DNA of 64,000 bases. It comes from Glaciozyma antarctica PI12 (taxonomy: Eukaryota; Basidiomycota; Microbotryomycetes; Kriegeriales; Camptobasidiaceae). A program made the translations under genes and the position numbers. The stretch is from contig KZ627161.1 in NCBI GenBank assembly GCA_002917775.1, positions 284,428 to 348,427 of the forward strand, in the 5' to 3' direction. A model generated the notes under the pieces. That model was not told where the DNA came from, did not search any database, and saw only the letters and a program-made list of their open reading frames with translations. This document shows positions 32,113 to 45,316 of the stretch, piece by piece (positions within the stretch are counted from its first letter, which is position 1; every line of letters begins with the position of its first letter).

Positions 32113-32249
32113 TACAAGACACGGCGTCTAATCGTGCCTTTCTCTAAACGGCTTGACCGCTAGGCTACAAAAGCAAAGGACAATCAATGAATAGCATTGA
32201 TTGCAAGACGCGCCTATATAAAGAGCAAGGAAGCGGTGTATTCCTTGCA
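32113..32249 (+). repeat. 137-bp inverted repeat, left arm
   Basis: Reverse complement of 32626-32762 with one mismatch seen by eye. The arm contains a TATATAAAG element, a short palindrome (CAATGAATAGCATTG) and, read on the minus strand, a tRNA-like segment with a perfect A-box (TAGCCTAGCGG) but no B-box. Confidence 0.9.
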
Positions 32250-32625
32250 GCAGTCCTCCAACCTGAGTTGAGGATCTTGATGAGGGATCGAGATGAATCC
32301 TAAGGCCTGTGCTGGTGTTTGAAGAGGCGGAGGTCGGAGTGCAGTTAATCTCAGCTGCTGGAGAGCCATTCCTACACCAGAGTTGGGGGAGGTCAAGATG
32401 TGGGTTGACAGCTTGAGAGGGTGAATGGCATCACTCATCTGGGAGGCTTGAAGAGCTGTCCAACAAAGTGATGGATGAGTGTGAATGGTGTCCTGGAAAA
32501 ACTGAGAATTGAGGAACGGGAGGTGGAGAGGAAGAGGGAGGTTGTGCGAAGTTGAGCAAGATCAAACAGTGAAGAATCAGGAATGAGAGTGTTGACGGCT
32601 TGCAAGGAAGGCACACGGCGGTGGG
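32250..32625. other. spacer between inverted-repeat arms
   Basis: 376 bp unique spacer between the arms. No coding content recognised. Confidence 0.6.
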
Positions 32626-32762
32626 TGCAAGGAATACGCCGCTTCCTTGCTCTTTATATAGGCGCGTCTTGCAATCAATGCTATTCATTGATTGTCCTTT
32701 GCTTTTGTAGCCTAGCGGTCAAGCCGTTTAGAGAAAGGCACGATTAGACGCCGTGTCTTGTA
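32626..32762 (-). repeat. 137-bp inverted repeat, right arm
   Basis: Pairs with 32113-32249. The tRNA-like segment (about 32700-32762, plus strand here) stops at CTTGTAG, close to where the truncated tRNA-Ser copy at 31078 stops (CGTAG), before any T loop. With both arms present the region could form a long hairpin or yield double-stranded RNA. Confidence 0.9.
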
Positions 32763-32970
32763 GTGGAGCCCCCTGAGAAAATTCATGCTGTCACCGGGGA
32801 GCAAGGGAAGCAAATTCGGCAAGGCAGGACTGAGGAAGAGATGAGGAAGAGGTGAAGGAAGGATAGGGGCTTTCAAATCTCGGTCGTGGCGGAGGTTGAA
32901 GTGGTACTTCCCTTGCTGTGCATGCTGGAGGCTGGAGGAGTGATGGTGGGTTGCGCGAAAAGGAGAAAAG

Positions 32971-33145
32971 AGATTGGAGTCCAGTAAGGCCGAGTTGCAA
33001 ATCACGAGGGCGAGGCTTGGAAGCCCAAGTGGTGTCAGTTGCAAAGGTTGATTGCAGAGGTGGATAAAGTGAGATGATTGTCAATGGCAAGTAAAGTGGG
33101 GGGGAAAGGATGCTGAAGAATTATTGGAGACTATATATTGAGATT
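32971..33145 (+). repeat. dispersed repeat block, copy B
   Basis: Diverged copy of 30589-30770, sharing TTGGAGTCCAG, GAGTTGCAAATC, GGCTTGGAAGCCCAAGTGGT, GTTGCAAAGGTTGATT and an AT-rich GACTATATA tail. Confidence 0.75.
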
Positions 33146-33173
33146 TTGAGCTCTCGTCAGAACAGCCAAAGGA

Positions 33174-33306
33174 TGGGAGTGTCAATGTTTGTAGCCAAGG
33201 ACCATGGATTGGATCTGAATGCCAGAAACGGTCCCTCTCTTCATTAAATGGGCAAGTAGTCAAGTGGTTACGACAGTAGTTTTCCGAATTAACCAATAAG
33301 CTGTTC
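33174..33306 (+). repeat. tRNA-flank repeat copy 3 with decayed tRNA-Ser
   Basis: The 5' flank and D arm match copy 2 with one difference in about 100 bp. From the anticodon arm on, the copy carries many changes and then runs into unrelated DNA. No T arm, so not a functional tRNA. Confidence 0.8.
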
Positions 33307-33930
33307 CACCATTATTCTGTTCCTTGATCTGTCCCTCGACTACCTCACGCATCCCGCTCTGACTCCGCTTGAGGCGGCTTCACTCCTGACGAAAGCTGTG
33401 ATAACCAATATCAAGTACATCCCTCCTCATCTAGCGATGAGCAGGCTGTGGGGAAAGGAAGGACCTGTTTCCTTGTGATGGTGACTCATGAGCCCACCAG
33501 ACAGCCACTTGTCATTGCACGTAGACATCAGTCAGTGCTACATATTTCCAGTGTGCTTCAGCTTGGATTGAAGTCTACATCGCAGAACTGTATTTACCAG
33601 TCACCCTATTTACCAGTCACACGTAAAATACTGGTGACGGTGCGTGACTATGCTAGGGAGGAGGCTGTGAGAGCAGTCGTGATGCGCGCAGGCAGGCAAG
33701 TCCTGTAAAGGTACAGAGTCCCAGGCAACATTGACATCATTGATGGCAGATGCAAGGGGGGTAGCAACATTGAGGTGTCAGTTTTCAATGAGATTGCACG
33801 CGTGCCTGCGCAAACACGAAGAAACCGGGTCAAAGAGTGACCGCAAAAAACACTGTTACAAGCTGGGTGCAAGGACTGCGCCCTTTGCCTGCGGAGAGGG
33901 AGGATGGGAGACCGGTCGATAGCTGCCCCG
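33307..33930. other. gene-poor spacer
   Basis: No gene recognised. A short coding-like stretch (about 33450-33840) has no ATG start and no recognised family. Confidence 0.4.
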
Positions 33931-34262
33931 AGTGGCGGGGACTCTCAAGCAGACCTTTGGGGATTTGTTTAGTTTAGCCTCGAAGTCGACCTCGCCCGAA
34001 GTTTCCCTCCCACCTAGCTGACGAAAAACTCANGGTCGTCNTCCTCACGGTTTCTCGGCAGCCTTGGCGACCGGAAACTCAGGAAACAAAACCGNNCNAA
34101 AGTTTCCTCCANTGGCGGGGGCTCTAAAAGAAAACCTTGGAAAATTGTTTAGTGTAGCTTCGAAGTCGACGTCGCCTGAGGTTTCTCTCCAGCCTAGCTG
34201 ACGAGAACCTCAGGTACGTCTTCCTCACGGTTTCTCGCCAGCCTAGCTGACGAGAACCTCAG
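33931..34262 (+). repeat. 180-bp tandem repeat, assembly-damaged
   Basis: Two units about 180 bp apart begin at 33931 and 34111 (AGTGGCGGGG...CTCGAAGTCGAC...CCTAGCTGACGA...CTCACGGTTTCTCG). A partial third unit repeats GCCTAGCTGACGAGAACCTCAGG near 34232-34262. Several Ns lie between 34033 and 34113, so the copy number is probably collapsed or uncertain. Confidence 0.8.
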
Positions 34263-34372
34263 GAATCCAAACGCACACCTTGGTCCTGTCCTCGCTGCCG
34301 CTCTAGTGTTTGGCTCTTTAACCCAGAGCCTTCCACTGGGTATCTTCAAGCTTGAATCAATTCCGACACGGT

Positions 34373-34560
34373 CTCCAGGATAGGGCTCGGAAGGCGTAGG
34401 CGTACGGAGGCGTATACGCTCCGCTCCACACTCCGCTCCGCACGCCTCAACGGCCGTATTCTATGCTGGATTTTTGATACGGTTCTGCACCCGTATACAC
34501 CAGCGTACGGAACATGGGGAGGCAAATGCGCTACGGGCGGCTACGCCGTATACGCCTGGC
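34373..34560 (+). repeat. degenerate inverted repeat element, left copy
   Basis: Contains CCAGGATAGGGCTCGGAAG followed by GCGTAGGCGTACGG and several CGTATAC motifs. Its start is similar, in inverse orientation, to 35150-35330. Possible TIR or MITE-like copy. Confidence 0.5.
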
Positions 34561-35149
34561 TGCTGGGTCGTCAGCAGAGAACCTTGTACCACCCCTCCAG
34601 TGCAGGAGTTATGACCAACCACAGCTTAACCACTGACCTACCAAAAGGAAACGCAATTCATAGATAATGAATTGTTTCTGGTTGGCCTATATGTCGGTGC
34701 ACGTGATTGCACGGACAGTCATGAGGATGGCTAATCCTTACATCCAGGGACTTCCCAGAGCAGAGCGTGTCCTTCCAGATCTTTCACTCGGTCTCGAAAG
34801 AGAGCAAACAGGATGTATTACAAGAACGACCCCTGATTGCGAAGTTCGAGCTGAAGGAAGACCTCTCGCTCCCCTCCGCCCCTCCTCTCCTCTCCTCTCC
34901 TAGCTGCAGTTTCTGGAGTATGACACGGTCGTTCTCACAGGCTCGTCCGTTGCTGTTGAGTGCACTTCCAGCGGCAGTCGCGACACGATCTCTATGCGCC
35001 GTCACTCGCTCGTCGCATCGACAATTTGGAGGCTCATGATCTACAAGGCCCTCTTGCGGGAGGGGAACGGGGGGGGGGGCTTGAGACGGGTTAGCTGGAA
35101 CGTAAACGATGCATTGCACGCCTTTACAAGCTCTGCAACGCCCTCAAGA
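34561..35149. other. spacer between degenerate inverted repeats
   Basis: No transposase or other coding region was recognised. A run of about ten G occurs near 35070-35080. Confidence 0.4.
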
Positions 35150-35330
35150 GCGAACGAGAGGTATCGGCCCATACAGCCCGTATACGCCCGTACGAAGCCG
35201 TACCGGCGGATTCTGCAAGCTCGCTGGGAGTTGTACGTTACGCCTACGCTCCGGCTCCGGGGTGCGGACGTATCGAGGAGGTGGAATCCGCCTACGGTAC
35301 GCTACGTTTCCGAGCCCTACTCCAGGATGG
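35150..35330 (-). repeat. degenerate inverted repeat element, right copy
   Basis: Reverse complement begins CCTGGAGTAGGGCTCGGAAA and continues with CGTAGCGTACCGTAGGC, matching the left copy at 34373 at roughly 80% over the first 36 bases by eye; further similarity is limited to CGTATACG motifs. Confidence 0.5.
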
Positions 35331-35340
35331 CTGCAGAAAG

Positions 35341-35376
35341 GTCAAATTGTGGCATCAGGTCAAATTGTGGCATCAT
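35341..35376 (+). repeat. 18-bp tandem duplication
   Basis: GTCAAATTGTGGCATCAG is followed directly by a second copy differing only at its last base. Confidence 0.9.
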
Positions 35377-36229
35377 TTAAAGACCCAGGAGGTCCTTGAG
35401 CCCACACTTATCTTCAGAAGGTGAGGACAGTGCTGAAACAGTCTTGAACGCTGACCCCCATTGACGTCTACATGCACAAACAAAAAAGAGAAAGCAAGTG
35501 GGGTCCCCTGCCAAGGGACAGCTGGGCTCAACGGCGGTCCGCACAAAAGTACCCTCGGCGTGCACTGAGAGGGTGCACCTGTACAGTTCTGAGATTCACC
35601 AGCTCCCCTAAACCGGCTAGCACGACCCCCCCAGCAGTTCAATGCCAGCGGGCAGCCCCCCTCAACAGAGCGATAATCCTGGCATCAACACACCATTTTA
35701 TTTCAAGGTCTATCTCCTTGCCCAGGCAGGCAAAGCAGAGCAGCATACGACGTGACGCAGCTGCAGTAAAATCCCTCACCTCTCCGTCTTGCATGACTGC
35801 CGACATTCCGCACCTCCGAGAGGCTGCTCCATCGCCGAACAAGCTGGCTCCTCACGCAACCAGGATACCCACTCACCTGACTTGGTGAACCGTTGACGTA
35901 TCACGGGAAAGATTCTAAAAGATCAGCGGAGGCTACGGTGCGCTGCTGGTGCCAAAGAGAGCTGAGAAGAGGTTCGGAAGGTGGCCCCTGGATCCCAGTG
36001 GGCGGCGATAAGGCGGAATGCAGAGGTGGCGTTCGTGGAGGGGCGGGGTCGGGATAGGAAGGTCTGGAGTGGCGGCGTGACAACTGTTAAGGTCGCTGGG
36101 TCAGGCGGGTTGAGAGAGAGAACGGGAGAGGACGGCCAGGTGAAGCGGACGCGTGCTCCGAGTGAGCCTCCCCTTCTCTCCTCCACCCGTTTACACGTTC
36201 TCGCACGACACCTAGAGCAAGGCCAGGAC
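35377..36229. other. upstream region of the Far11/STRIP gene
   Basis: No gene recognised. GC rises again toward 36 kb. An open frame from 35981 continues into the Far11 gene but begins with GTG, so it is treated as leader. Confidence 0.45.
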
Positions 36230-39200
36230 ATGGGGGACACGATCAACCAGCCCAAGCCCATCGCACCTCTCACCTCTCTCGACACTCCTCCAGAAACAGT
36301 CGGCCAACAGTCCTGTCTCCGAACAGCAGCGCAGCAAGCAGCTCAGGACGACCTCACACGCCGCTCCGACAGCCCTGTCGCCACCTCTCCGTCAAAGAGT
36401 CAAGGCGGAATAGGTTCCGCGTCCGTCTCTGGAGTCACGTCACCCATCCGCATCGCCGTCAGCCCGCTCAGCACGAACGTGAATGCGAAGCCGACAACAG
36501 CGGCTGCAGCGGCGGGGGGAGTGCAGAACACGGGTGCAGGAGTGAGCAAGGACGGGACGCAGGCGCCTACGGACTCGATCACGCTGGGACAGCTCAAGCA
36601 GCTCACGGCGGCGTTTCCCAAGCCCAAGGTGCGTGCTGTAGCGTTGATGGAGGGAGGGAGCTGACCCAGGGCGACTGCAGCAATCCTTGTACACGTTCCC
36701 TTCGCCACCTCCCGATACAAGCGACCTCCTCTCCGAGCTCGAAGAGTTCTACTCGTACGTCGAGGTACCTCAAGTCATCGAGCACAAGGATTCGTTCATC
36801 GCAGCTTGGCCGCATTCGACGGGTTCGCGTGGCTCTCTGGTGCACTGGTTGAGCAGAGAGCTAACAGCGGTCCCGCAGAGTTCATCAAGACGCCCAAGAG
36901 GCTCCAGCTCGCGTTCATCGAGGAGCTCCTGGAAGGCCTCTCGAGCTCCGACTCTGAAACGCGCTTCAGCAACGCTCGTCACCTCCTCTACATCGCTCAA
37001 GGTGAGTAGCCGCTTTGACAGTCCCCGCGCAACTCCTAACGCAGCAACCCCAGGCACCTTTCAATCCTCGTCCTCACCAGAGCATCACCTCCACCTCATC
37101 CTCTCCAACGTCGCCCTCCTTCGCTCCGTCAACGCCCTCCAACGAGTCTGGGAAGCCGTCAAGTCCACTGGCGTACGATGGGAGACTTTCAGCACGCTCT
37201 CAGACCCGGACGTCCCGCATTCCGCGCAAGGCCAGTCGGCGCAGGAACGCCAGGATCACTTGGACGAGATCAACGGCGAGCTGGCGCTCCATCTTGCGGT
37301 GCTATACTTTATGGTGGAGGTGTATCGCGGGGAAGAGGAATGGGCGGACGAGTTGAGTGAGTTGGGGTCCTCACGACGAAAAGGGCGGTAGCTAACTCGA
37401 GTGCGCAGTGAGTCTCGAGCCACCGATGCCGATCTACCTATTCAACCTCGTCGCTGGTTTACGGGAGAAGAACGCCAAAGGTTACCCAGTCAAGAAGGTA
37501 AGCTCGGTCGAGTTGCGGAGAAGCTGGGACTGACGAAGGCGGCTACAGCTGCTGCTCCTCCTCTGGAAGAGCATCCTTTCGTGCATCGGCGGGATGAAGG
37601 ACATTTCCCGCGTCAAGACGTTTGTACGCGAGATCGAAGGGCTTCCCTCTGACGAAAACAGGAAGAATCGCGAGGCTCGTTCGTTCCGTCTCCTCCCTCG
37701 CATTGCGCAGCTCTTTCTGATCTCGCAAGCTCGCAGGTCCCGACACCAAGGTCGCTCCAACCGATTATCAGTCTTTCCGAAACGAAATCACCTCCAAGTA
37801 CCCCTCCTACCAACCTCCTCCGATACCCCAAGTCGTCGACCTTGACCGCATCTCCGCCGCCGCTGCTCCGACCCCCGTTCGCCCAACCTTCTCCTACCAC
37901 ATCAACGCAAACCACGACCCCACTTCCCCCTCCAACGCCGCTCCCGCCGCTCCCGCCGCTCCCGCCGCTCCTCTCCACGCTCCTCCCCCCGGAACTCCTG
38001 CCCCCAGTCCGCCCCCGTCTCCCGCGCCGAAACTCAAAAAGCAGCAGTTCCAAACTGATCAAACCCGCCCGTTCGTCCTGCCGTTCTCGCCCGCCAACGC
38101 AGGGCCAAAAGGTCGACCGCGCGCCGTGCCGCAGAGTATCGACGAGGCGGGAGAACTGTACCGCAAGAACATGCGCGTCAGTACGGAGCTATGGCAGACG
38201 TGGAAGTTGCGCGAGGAGTTTATGGCGGACGAGAGTGGCATCTTGAGGGCCGAGGCGGCGGCGGCGAATGCGGGGGCGACGAGCAGGGACGAGGCGGCCA
38301 AATTGAGCAGGAGGATGTCGGCGCTGGTGATTGATGATGATGAGGAGGAGGAGAGGGAGGATTCGATGGACCCGCTGTCGATGCTGAGGACGCTGGAGAA
38401 GAAGATGCGCGACGAGGAGAAGGCCGAATTGGACACGAAGAAGCGGAAAGTGCTGGCGCAGAAGAGGGGGGACGTTCAGCGGTTGGAGAGGATCGAGGTC
38501 CTTTACGTGAGTCTGTCGTCCGTGCGGATTGCGAGTGAGAGCTGACGCCGTTGATCGATAGCGATCGATCTTGCCGCAAATGCAGAGCGCCGTGATCGTC
38601 CTGCTCAAGCTTCTGCTGGCGACGGTGACTGCGAACAACAACCTCAACAACGGCGGAGGGAATCCCGACTCCGGGAACGGTGCGTGGCGACTCTCTCGGG
38701 CGTAGACCTCTCCTGACGAATTATTCGCAGAGGAACCCGTCGAGCTCAACCTCGAGGATACCGACATCATGCGCCATCGCGAGATCACGTCCAAGGCGGT
38801 TTCGGCGATCCTCATCCTCTCCCTCAAGTGGTTTAAGACTTCGCCGTGCGTGCCTTGCCACCCACCTCCGAACGCGCTGCTGACCCGCAACCCGCAGACG
38901 TGATGAAGTTCCACTACCTCTCGCAGCTCCTCGTCGACTCCAACTGCCTTCTCCTCATCCTCAAGATGTTCGGACTGCAAGAAGTGTCGACTTCGGTGCG
39001 AACGAAGAACGACCGACCGGATCACAAGTACGTCCTCGCCCTCATGAGCTTTTCGCGAGAGCTAACCCCTGCGCTTGAAGCTTCTTCAAGTACTGTAACG
39101 ACCGAATCAACCCATCCTCGCTCAACTCCCCTCGACCCGAAGACGCCATGCTCGAAGCCAAACCGCCAGGCGCTCGTCCCGGCTCGCCGAAAGCGGGAGA

Positions 39201-40521
39201 CGACGACGAGGTCGAGCTCATCACCGACTTTTCGTGGCGCAACTTCTTCAGCGTCATCAACTTTGTTCACATCCTCCAGAAGTTGACGAAGCGGAAGACG
39301 CATCGCGTGCTGCTTCTGGTTCAGTACAAGAGCTCGGTGCGTTCAGCCCTCGCGTCTCGATGCGCGCTGACTGACTTTTGACTTGCGACGACAGGCCATC
39401 CTCAAGCGTATCCTCAAGGTCTCGCACCCCACTCTTCAACTCTACGTCCTCAAAGTTATCAAGAGCCAAGTGCCGTACTGCGGTCGCAAATGGCGACAGT
39501 GTGCGTTCTCGCCGAGCTAGCAAGTCTTCGCCGCTGAACTCGCACTCTCGCAGCCAACATGAAGGTTATTACCGCCATCTACCTCCACTGCCGACCAGAC
39601 CTTCGCGACGAATGGCTCACTGGAGTTGACGTGGATGCTGATGTCGAGGAGTCACTCGTGCGTCGCTCCTCTCACTTCCACGTTTCGCATCTAACGGCCC
39701 TCGACAGCCCCACGAGCAGGCCCTGCGCGCTCTCGTCCGATTCTTCAACACAAAGCACTACGGCGCCTACGCTCCTCATCTCCACCGACGATCCTCGAGT
39801 GCGAACCACCCTCCTCCCGACTTTGGCCAAGCTCCTCCTCCTTCTCCCGGCGGCACGCACCACACCGCCGACAACGACGTCTTCCCTCCGCGGCGTTCGA
39901 TGAGCTCGTTCGACGTCGACTCGTCCTTCCGCGCCGCGTACGGGCACGACACGTCGGAGGACCTGGGAGAGTACGATGCGGACGAGCTGCTGTTCGGGCA
40001 GGGCGAGGGAGATGGGGAGATGGATCCGACGGCGTCGAGGGCGGCTTGGGACCGGCTCGGAGACCTCTTGGGGCATTACGACGACGACATCAGCGATAGC
40101 GAGAGCGTCGGGTCGTACGGCTTCCTTGGCTTCGGCGGCGGTGACGACTCGTCGGAGGGCAGCGTCTCGGATTTCGACATGGAGGAGGAGGTCGTGGACG
40201 AGCAGAAGACCCGAGACGAGTGGGAGCACATTAGGTTAGTTCCTTTCTCGCTTCCCTATCCCTCCGCCTGCTGACGAAGTCCTCTGCAGCCCCGAGACAA
40301 TCACCGCTCTCGAGGAAGAACGCAACGCAGCCTCTCCGCGCTCTCCTCGTCCTCGCGGCCGGAGGTCGAGCACGGGACCAATCTCTCCTGCCCTCCGACC
40401 AGTCCTCATCGACCGGGACGACGATTCGGGAGCGATTGACGAGACGGAGGATGGGCCGATTCCCGCTGAGCCGCATGCGGGACCAGCAGTCGATGAGGTC
40501 GAGTTGGTGTTTGGCGAGTAG
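36230..40521 (+). CDS. FAR11: STRIPAK complex subunit Far11/STRIP1-2
   Basis: Scaffold protein of the striatin-interacting phosphatase and kinase complex (Far complex in yeast, PRO22 in Sordaria), which controls cell fusion, septation and signalling. Start ATG 36230. After a disordered N terminus, the N1221 domain appears: DLLSELEEFYSYVEVPQ, EFIKTPKRLQLAFIEELLEG, RFSNARHLLYIAQG and LALHLAVLYFMVEVYRGEE. An Ala/Pro-rich linker leads to the Far11/DUF3402 domain: SIDEAGELYRKNMRVSTELW, DIMRHREITSKAVSAILILS, HVMKFHYLSQLLVDSNCLLL, ILKMFGLQEVSTSVRTKN and FSWRNFFSVINFVHILQKLT, ending with an acidic tail VDEVELVFGE (stop 40519-40521). At least a dozen introns; about 1,080 residues by estimate, in the family range. 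Confidence 0.92.
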
Positions 40522-40666
40522 GAACTCGTTCTGTAACAAAACGTCGTTTGCATGCTATAGTCTAGCCCTCGTTTGCAACCCATTCGCGCGAGCACTTCGC
40601 ACGTGAGGTGGGATCCAACTGCGAGAGGTCAGCGGGAGTTCCGGGAGATGCGAGAGCTTGACGCAC

Positions 40667-42990
<2,324 letters not shown>

Positions 42991-43019
42991 TCTTGGGAAT
43001 ACACGCGTCCTTGCAGATT

Positions 43020-43961
43020 CTATTTGGCTGCAGGAGCTCCCTCCTCTGCACCACCGCTAATCGCGGCGATGATCAGAACGGGGAGCGCGTACTGCGAGAG
43101 AAGACCGTCAGCTCCGCTTGAATGTAGGCTCCCTCAGCAAAAGCGACGTACAATCCAGTACTTCTCAATCATGCTGTGGCGCGGAACACCATCAGTACGA
43201 GTTCGCATTCGCAGCAGCACAGAGAGCAGGAGACTCACCTCTTCTCCTTCGGCGGCACAACGACCTTGCCATCCTTGCCCACCTCAACCGGCGTCGGATC
43301 CTTAAACCTCGCCCTGCAGACCCATCAGCTCCCTCCTCACCCGCAATAAGAACAAACTCACGGCTCCACCTCCATCCCTCGATCCACCTCGACCTCCACC
43401 ACGCCTCCCCCGCGCTCCAACGGGCCCTTCGCGTCCTTCTCACACCCCTCAAGCGTACTGGTGAGGTACCTAAAATGGATCAACTCCTGCTCCGGTGCAC
43501 GCGTGTACGCGAGGATGAACGTCTCTTCAAACGCCGTCTCCGGAGCATGCAACAGGACGCACTGTACCCTCGTCAGCTCCCTGCTCCTCCTACAGCTCAG
43601 AACTCACGGAATCCACGATGACGATATTGAGCTCCTCCAACGCGGTGTCCAGGTGCCGTCCTAGGCCAAGCTGGTACCGTTCCCCCTCCCCAAGAGAGGA
43701 AGGAGGATCACCGTTCTCGTCCAGCCAAGCGTCAGAGGTGTGCGAGTCGAGGTAGATCACCCCGCGGCGGGACCAGGGAGGGAGAGGTGAGGAGAGGGAG
43801 ACGACGCGGTGGTAGAGGGGGAGGGAGTGCGTTGAGAGGCGCGAGTCGCGAGTGATCGTGTTAGGGGAGGGACGGGAAGGAGAGGGGGGACGTACGGCTG
43901 CTGCAGAGGCTTGGGGAGCGAAGAGCGCTAGTAGAGGTAGCAGGAGGAGGGAGTGAAACAT
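43020..43961 (-). CDS. EMC10: ER membrane protein complex subunit 10
   Basis: Lumenal, single-span subunit of the EMC insertase. Start ATG 43959-43961. The N terminus MFHSLLLLPLLALFAPQASA is a clear signal peptide. The lumenal domain follows: SLPLYHRVVSLSSPLPPWSR, GVIYLDSHTSDAWLDENGD, GERYQLGLGRHLDTALEELN, CVLLHAPETAFEETFILAYT, RAPEQELIHFRYLTSTLEGC and VEVEVDRGMEVEPARFKDPT. It ends with VVPPKEKSMIEKYW and the membrane helix YALPVLIIAAISGG, then AEEGAPAAK and stop (43020-43022). This order is that of fungal EMC10; sequence conservation in the family is low, so the call rests on topology plus the KYW-(M/Y)-(Y/A)-x-PV ending. The window also holds EMC8/9. Confidence 0.82.
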
Positions 43962-44462
43962 TGTCGTGAAGGGGAGGAGGAAGAGAGGAGGAGAACCGCG
44001 ACGGCGCGGAGCTGGTCCTCTCGCGCTTGGGCGGGCGTACCAAGTCAGCTCTCAAGTCCTTGCTGTACCAGATGCTTTGGGAATAAGACTAAGGTTAGTC
44101 TGCGTCGCTCTGCCAAACGTCCCTGGTGCAAGCTCCAGGGAGAGAGGTACCCTCGCTCCTCGCCTCGTTCCTGGCCTGTTCGTCGCGATTCCACAAAAAT
44201 GTGCGCTCTTTTCTAAGCCTACACAAAGCTGAAACCCGTGTAAAAATCATATCAAGAGCTTCAAGCTTCAAGAGGTAGAGAATAGCGAACACCTCGCACG
44301 CTTCGCTGCGATCTCGCTTCCCCCTCCTTCTCCTTCTCTTCTCCTTCCTGCCATTCTCAACGAAGCGCTAATCACTCTGTTGCAGTTCAGTAATGCGACC
44401 AGCAACCACATCGAAGCTGAGCCAAAGCAGTCAGCGGATAGCCCGCTGCGCAATGTCCCACA
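43962..44462. other. intergenic gap
   Basis: 501 bp between EMC10 and gluconokinase, both minus strand: EMC10 promoter plus gluconokinase 3' region. No extra gene seen. Confidence 0.5.
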
Positions 44463-45316
44463 TCATTCCAGCCACATCTTCGCAATATCCACGGCCGCAG
44501 CAACGACCCCCTCCATCCCGACTTCTTGTGCGTCTTGCTCTCCTTTTCCTAACCGCACTGCTGCGACGTTCGGTTCGCTCGCAGTTGGCACCTCGAGCGT
44601 CGCAAGCTGAGAATCGAGCATCGTGTCCTTGAAGAAATGGCCTGGTCGATTCGTCATTCGATTGAGGAGGAGAGGGCGAGTGCCGTGTACTGCGTATAAA
44701 TCTGGTCAGCCTCCTCAACAAGACCATCAGAGCTGGAGAGGACGCACGATACAGGAAGTACGCCTCGACACCTTCTCCATCCCCTCGCAAGAGATCCCGG
44801 TACGCGACCTTGAGCGCCGAGCAACCAATAACCACCGCCTCCCTCGTCCTCTTCCCTTCTAGAGCGCATATCGACCCAGGGTGAACGACCGTCAACGCCG
44901 CCTCCATCTCCCCATGCGGTTCGCTCGGAATTGGCGTTCCCTCCGCAAGGCGACTGACCGCAGCGACCCCTTCGTCGGACGTGAGCAGTTGTGCCGTCCT
45001 CCTGATCTTGCGCAACCACGGTAATCGGTCCTACAGCGTTGGGATTAGCTAGAACCCCCCCACGCCAGCGCTGGAACGCACCTCGTCGTTCAGAGGATTC
45101 CCACTCGCCATCTTGGCGACGTTCGAGGCGGGATGAAGGTCGTCGCCGTCGCAGAAGGGTACGGCAAGAGCTTGAGCTACGGCGAGGCCGATGCTCGACT
45201 TGCTGGAGCTGGAAGTCAGAGGGGAGCGGCGTGGGGGGGGGGGGGAGGTCTTCGTACCCGCAACCGGAGCAGCCCATGACGACGATAAGGGCGGGGGTTG
45301 AGCTTGCAGAGGGCAT
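44463..45316 (-). CDS. Gluconokinase
   Basis: Phosphorylates gluconate to 6-phosphogluconate for the pentose phosphate pathway. Start ATG 45314-45316: ALIVVMGCSGCGKSSIGLAV is the P-loop, split by an intron with a long G-run near 45235. Then FCDGDDLHPASNVAKMASGN (substrate loop), PLNDEDRLPWLRKIRRTAQL, GKRTREAVVIGCSALKVAYR, DLLRGDGEGVEAYFLY, RMTNRPGHFFKDTMLDSQLA, TLEVPTASEPNVAAVRLG and VAAAVDIAKMWLE, stop 44463-44465. GDDLHP, NPLNDEDR-PWL, CSALK-YR, R-GHF and DSQ-ATLE are family signatures. Length about 220 residues, somewhat longer than the bacterial enzyme owing to an insertion before the Cys-Ser-Ala-Leu-Lys motif. Confidence 0.93.

Noticed and set aside
32113-32762. Interpretation of the inverted repeat as paired LTRs of a retroelement
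   Set aside because: Arms are inverted, not direct; no TG...CA ends, primer-binding site or coding region were identified.
33448-33840. Coding-like stretches (VTRKILVTVRDYAREEAVRA and SNIEVSVFNEIARVPAQ)
   Set aside because: No ATG, no assignable family, in a decayed repeat region; possibly an old transposon relic but not supportable.
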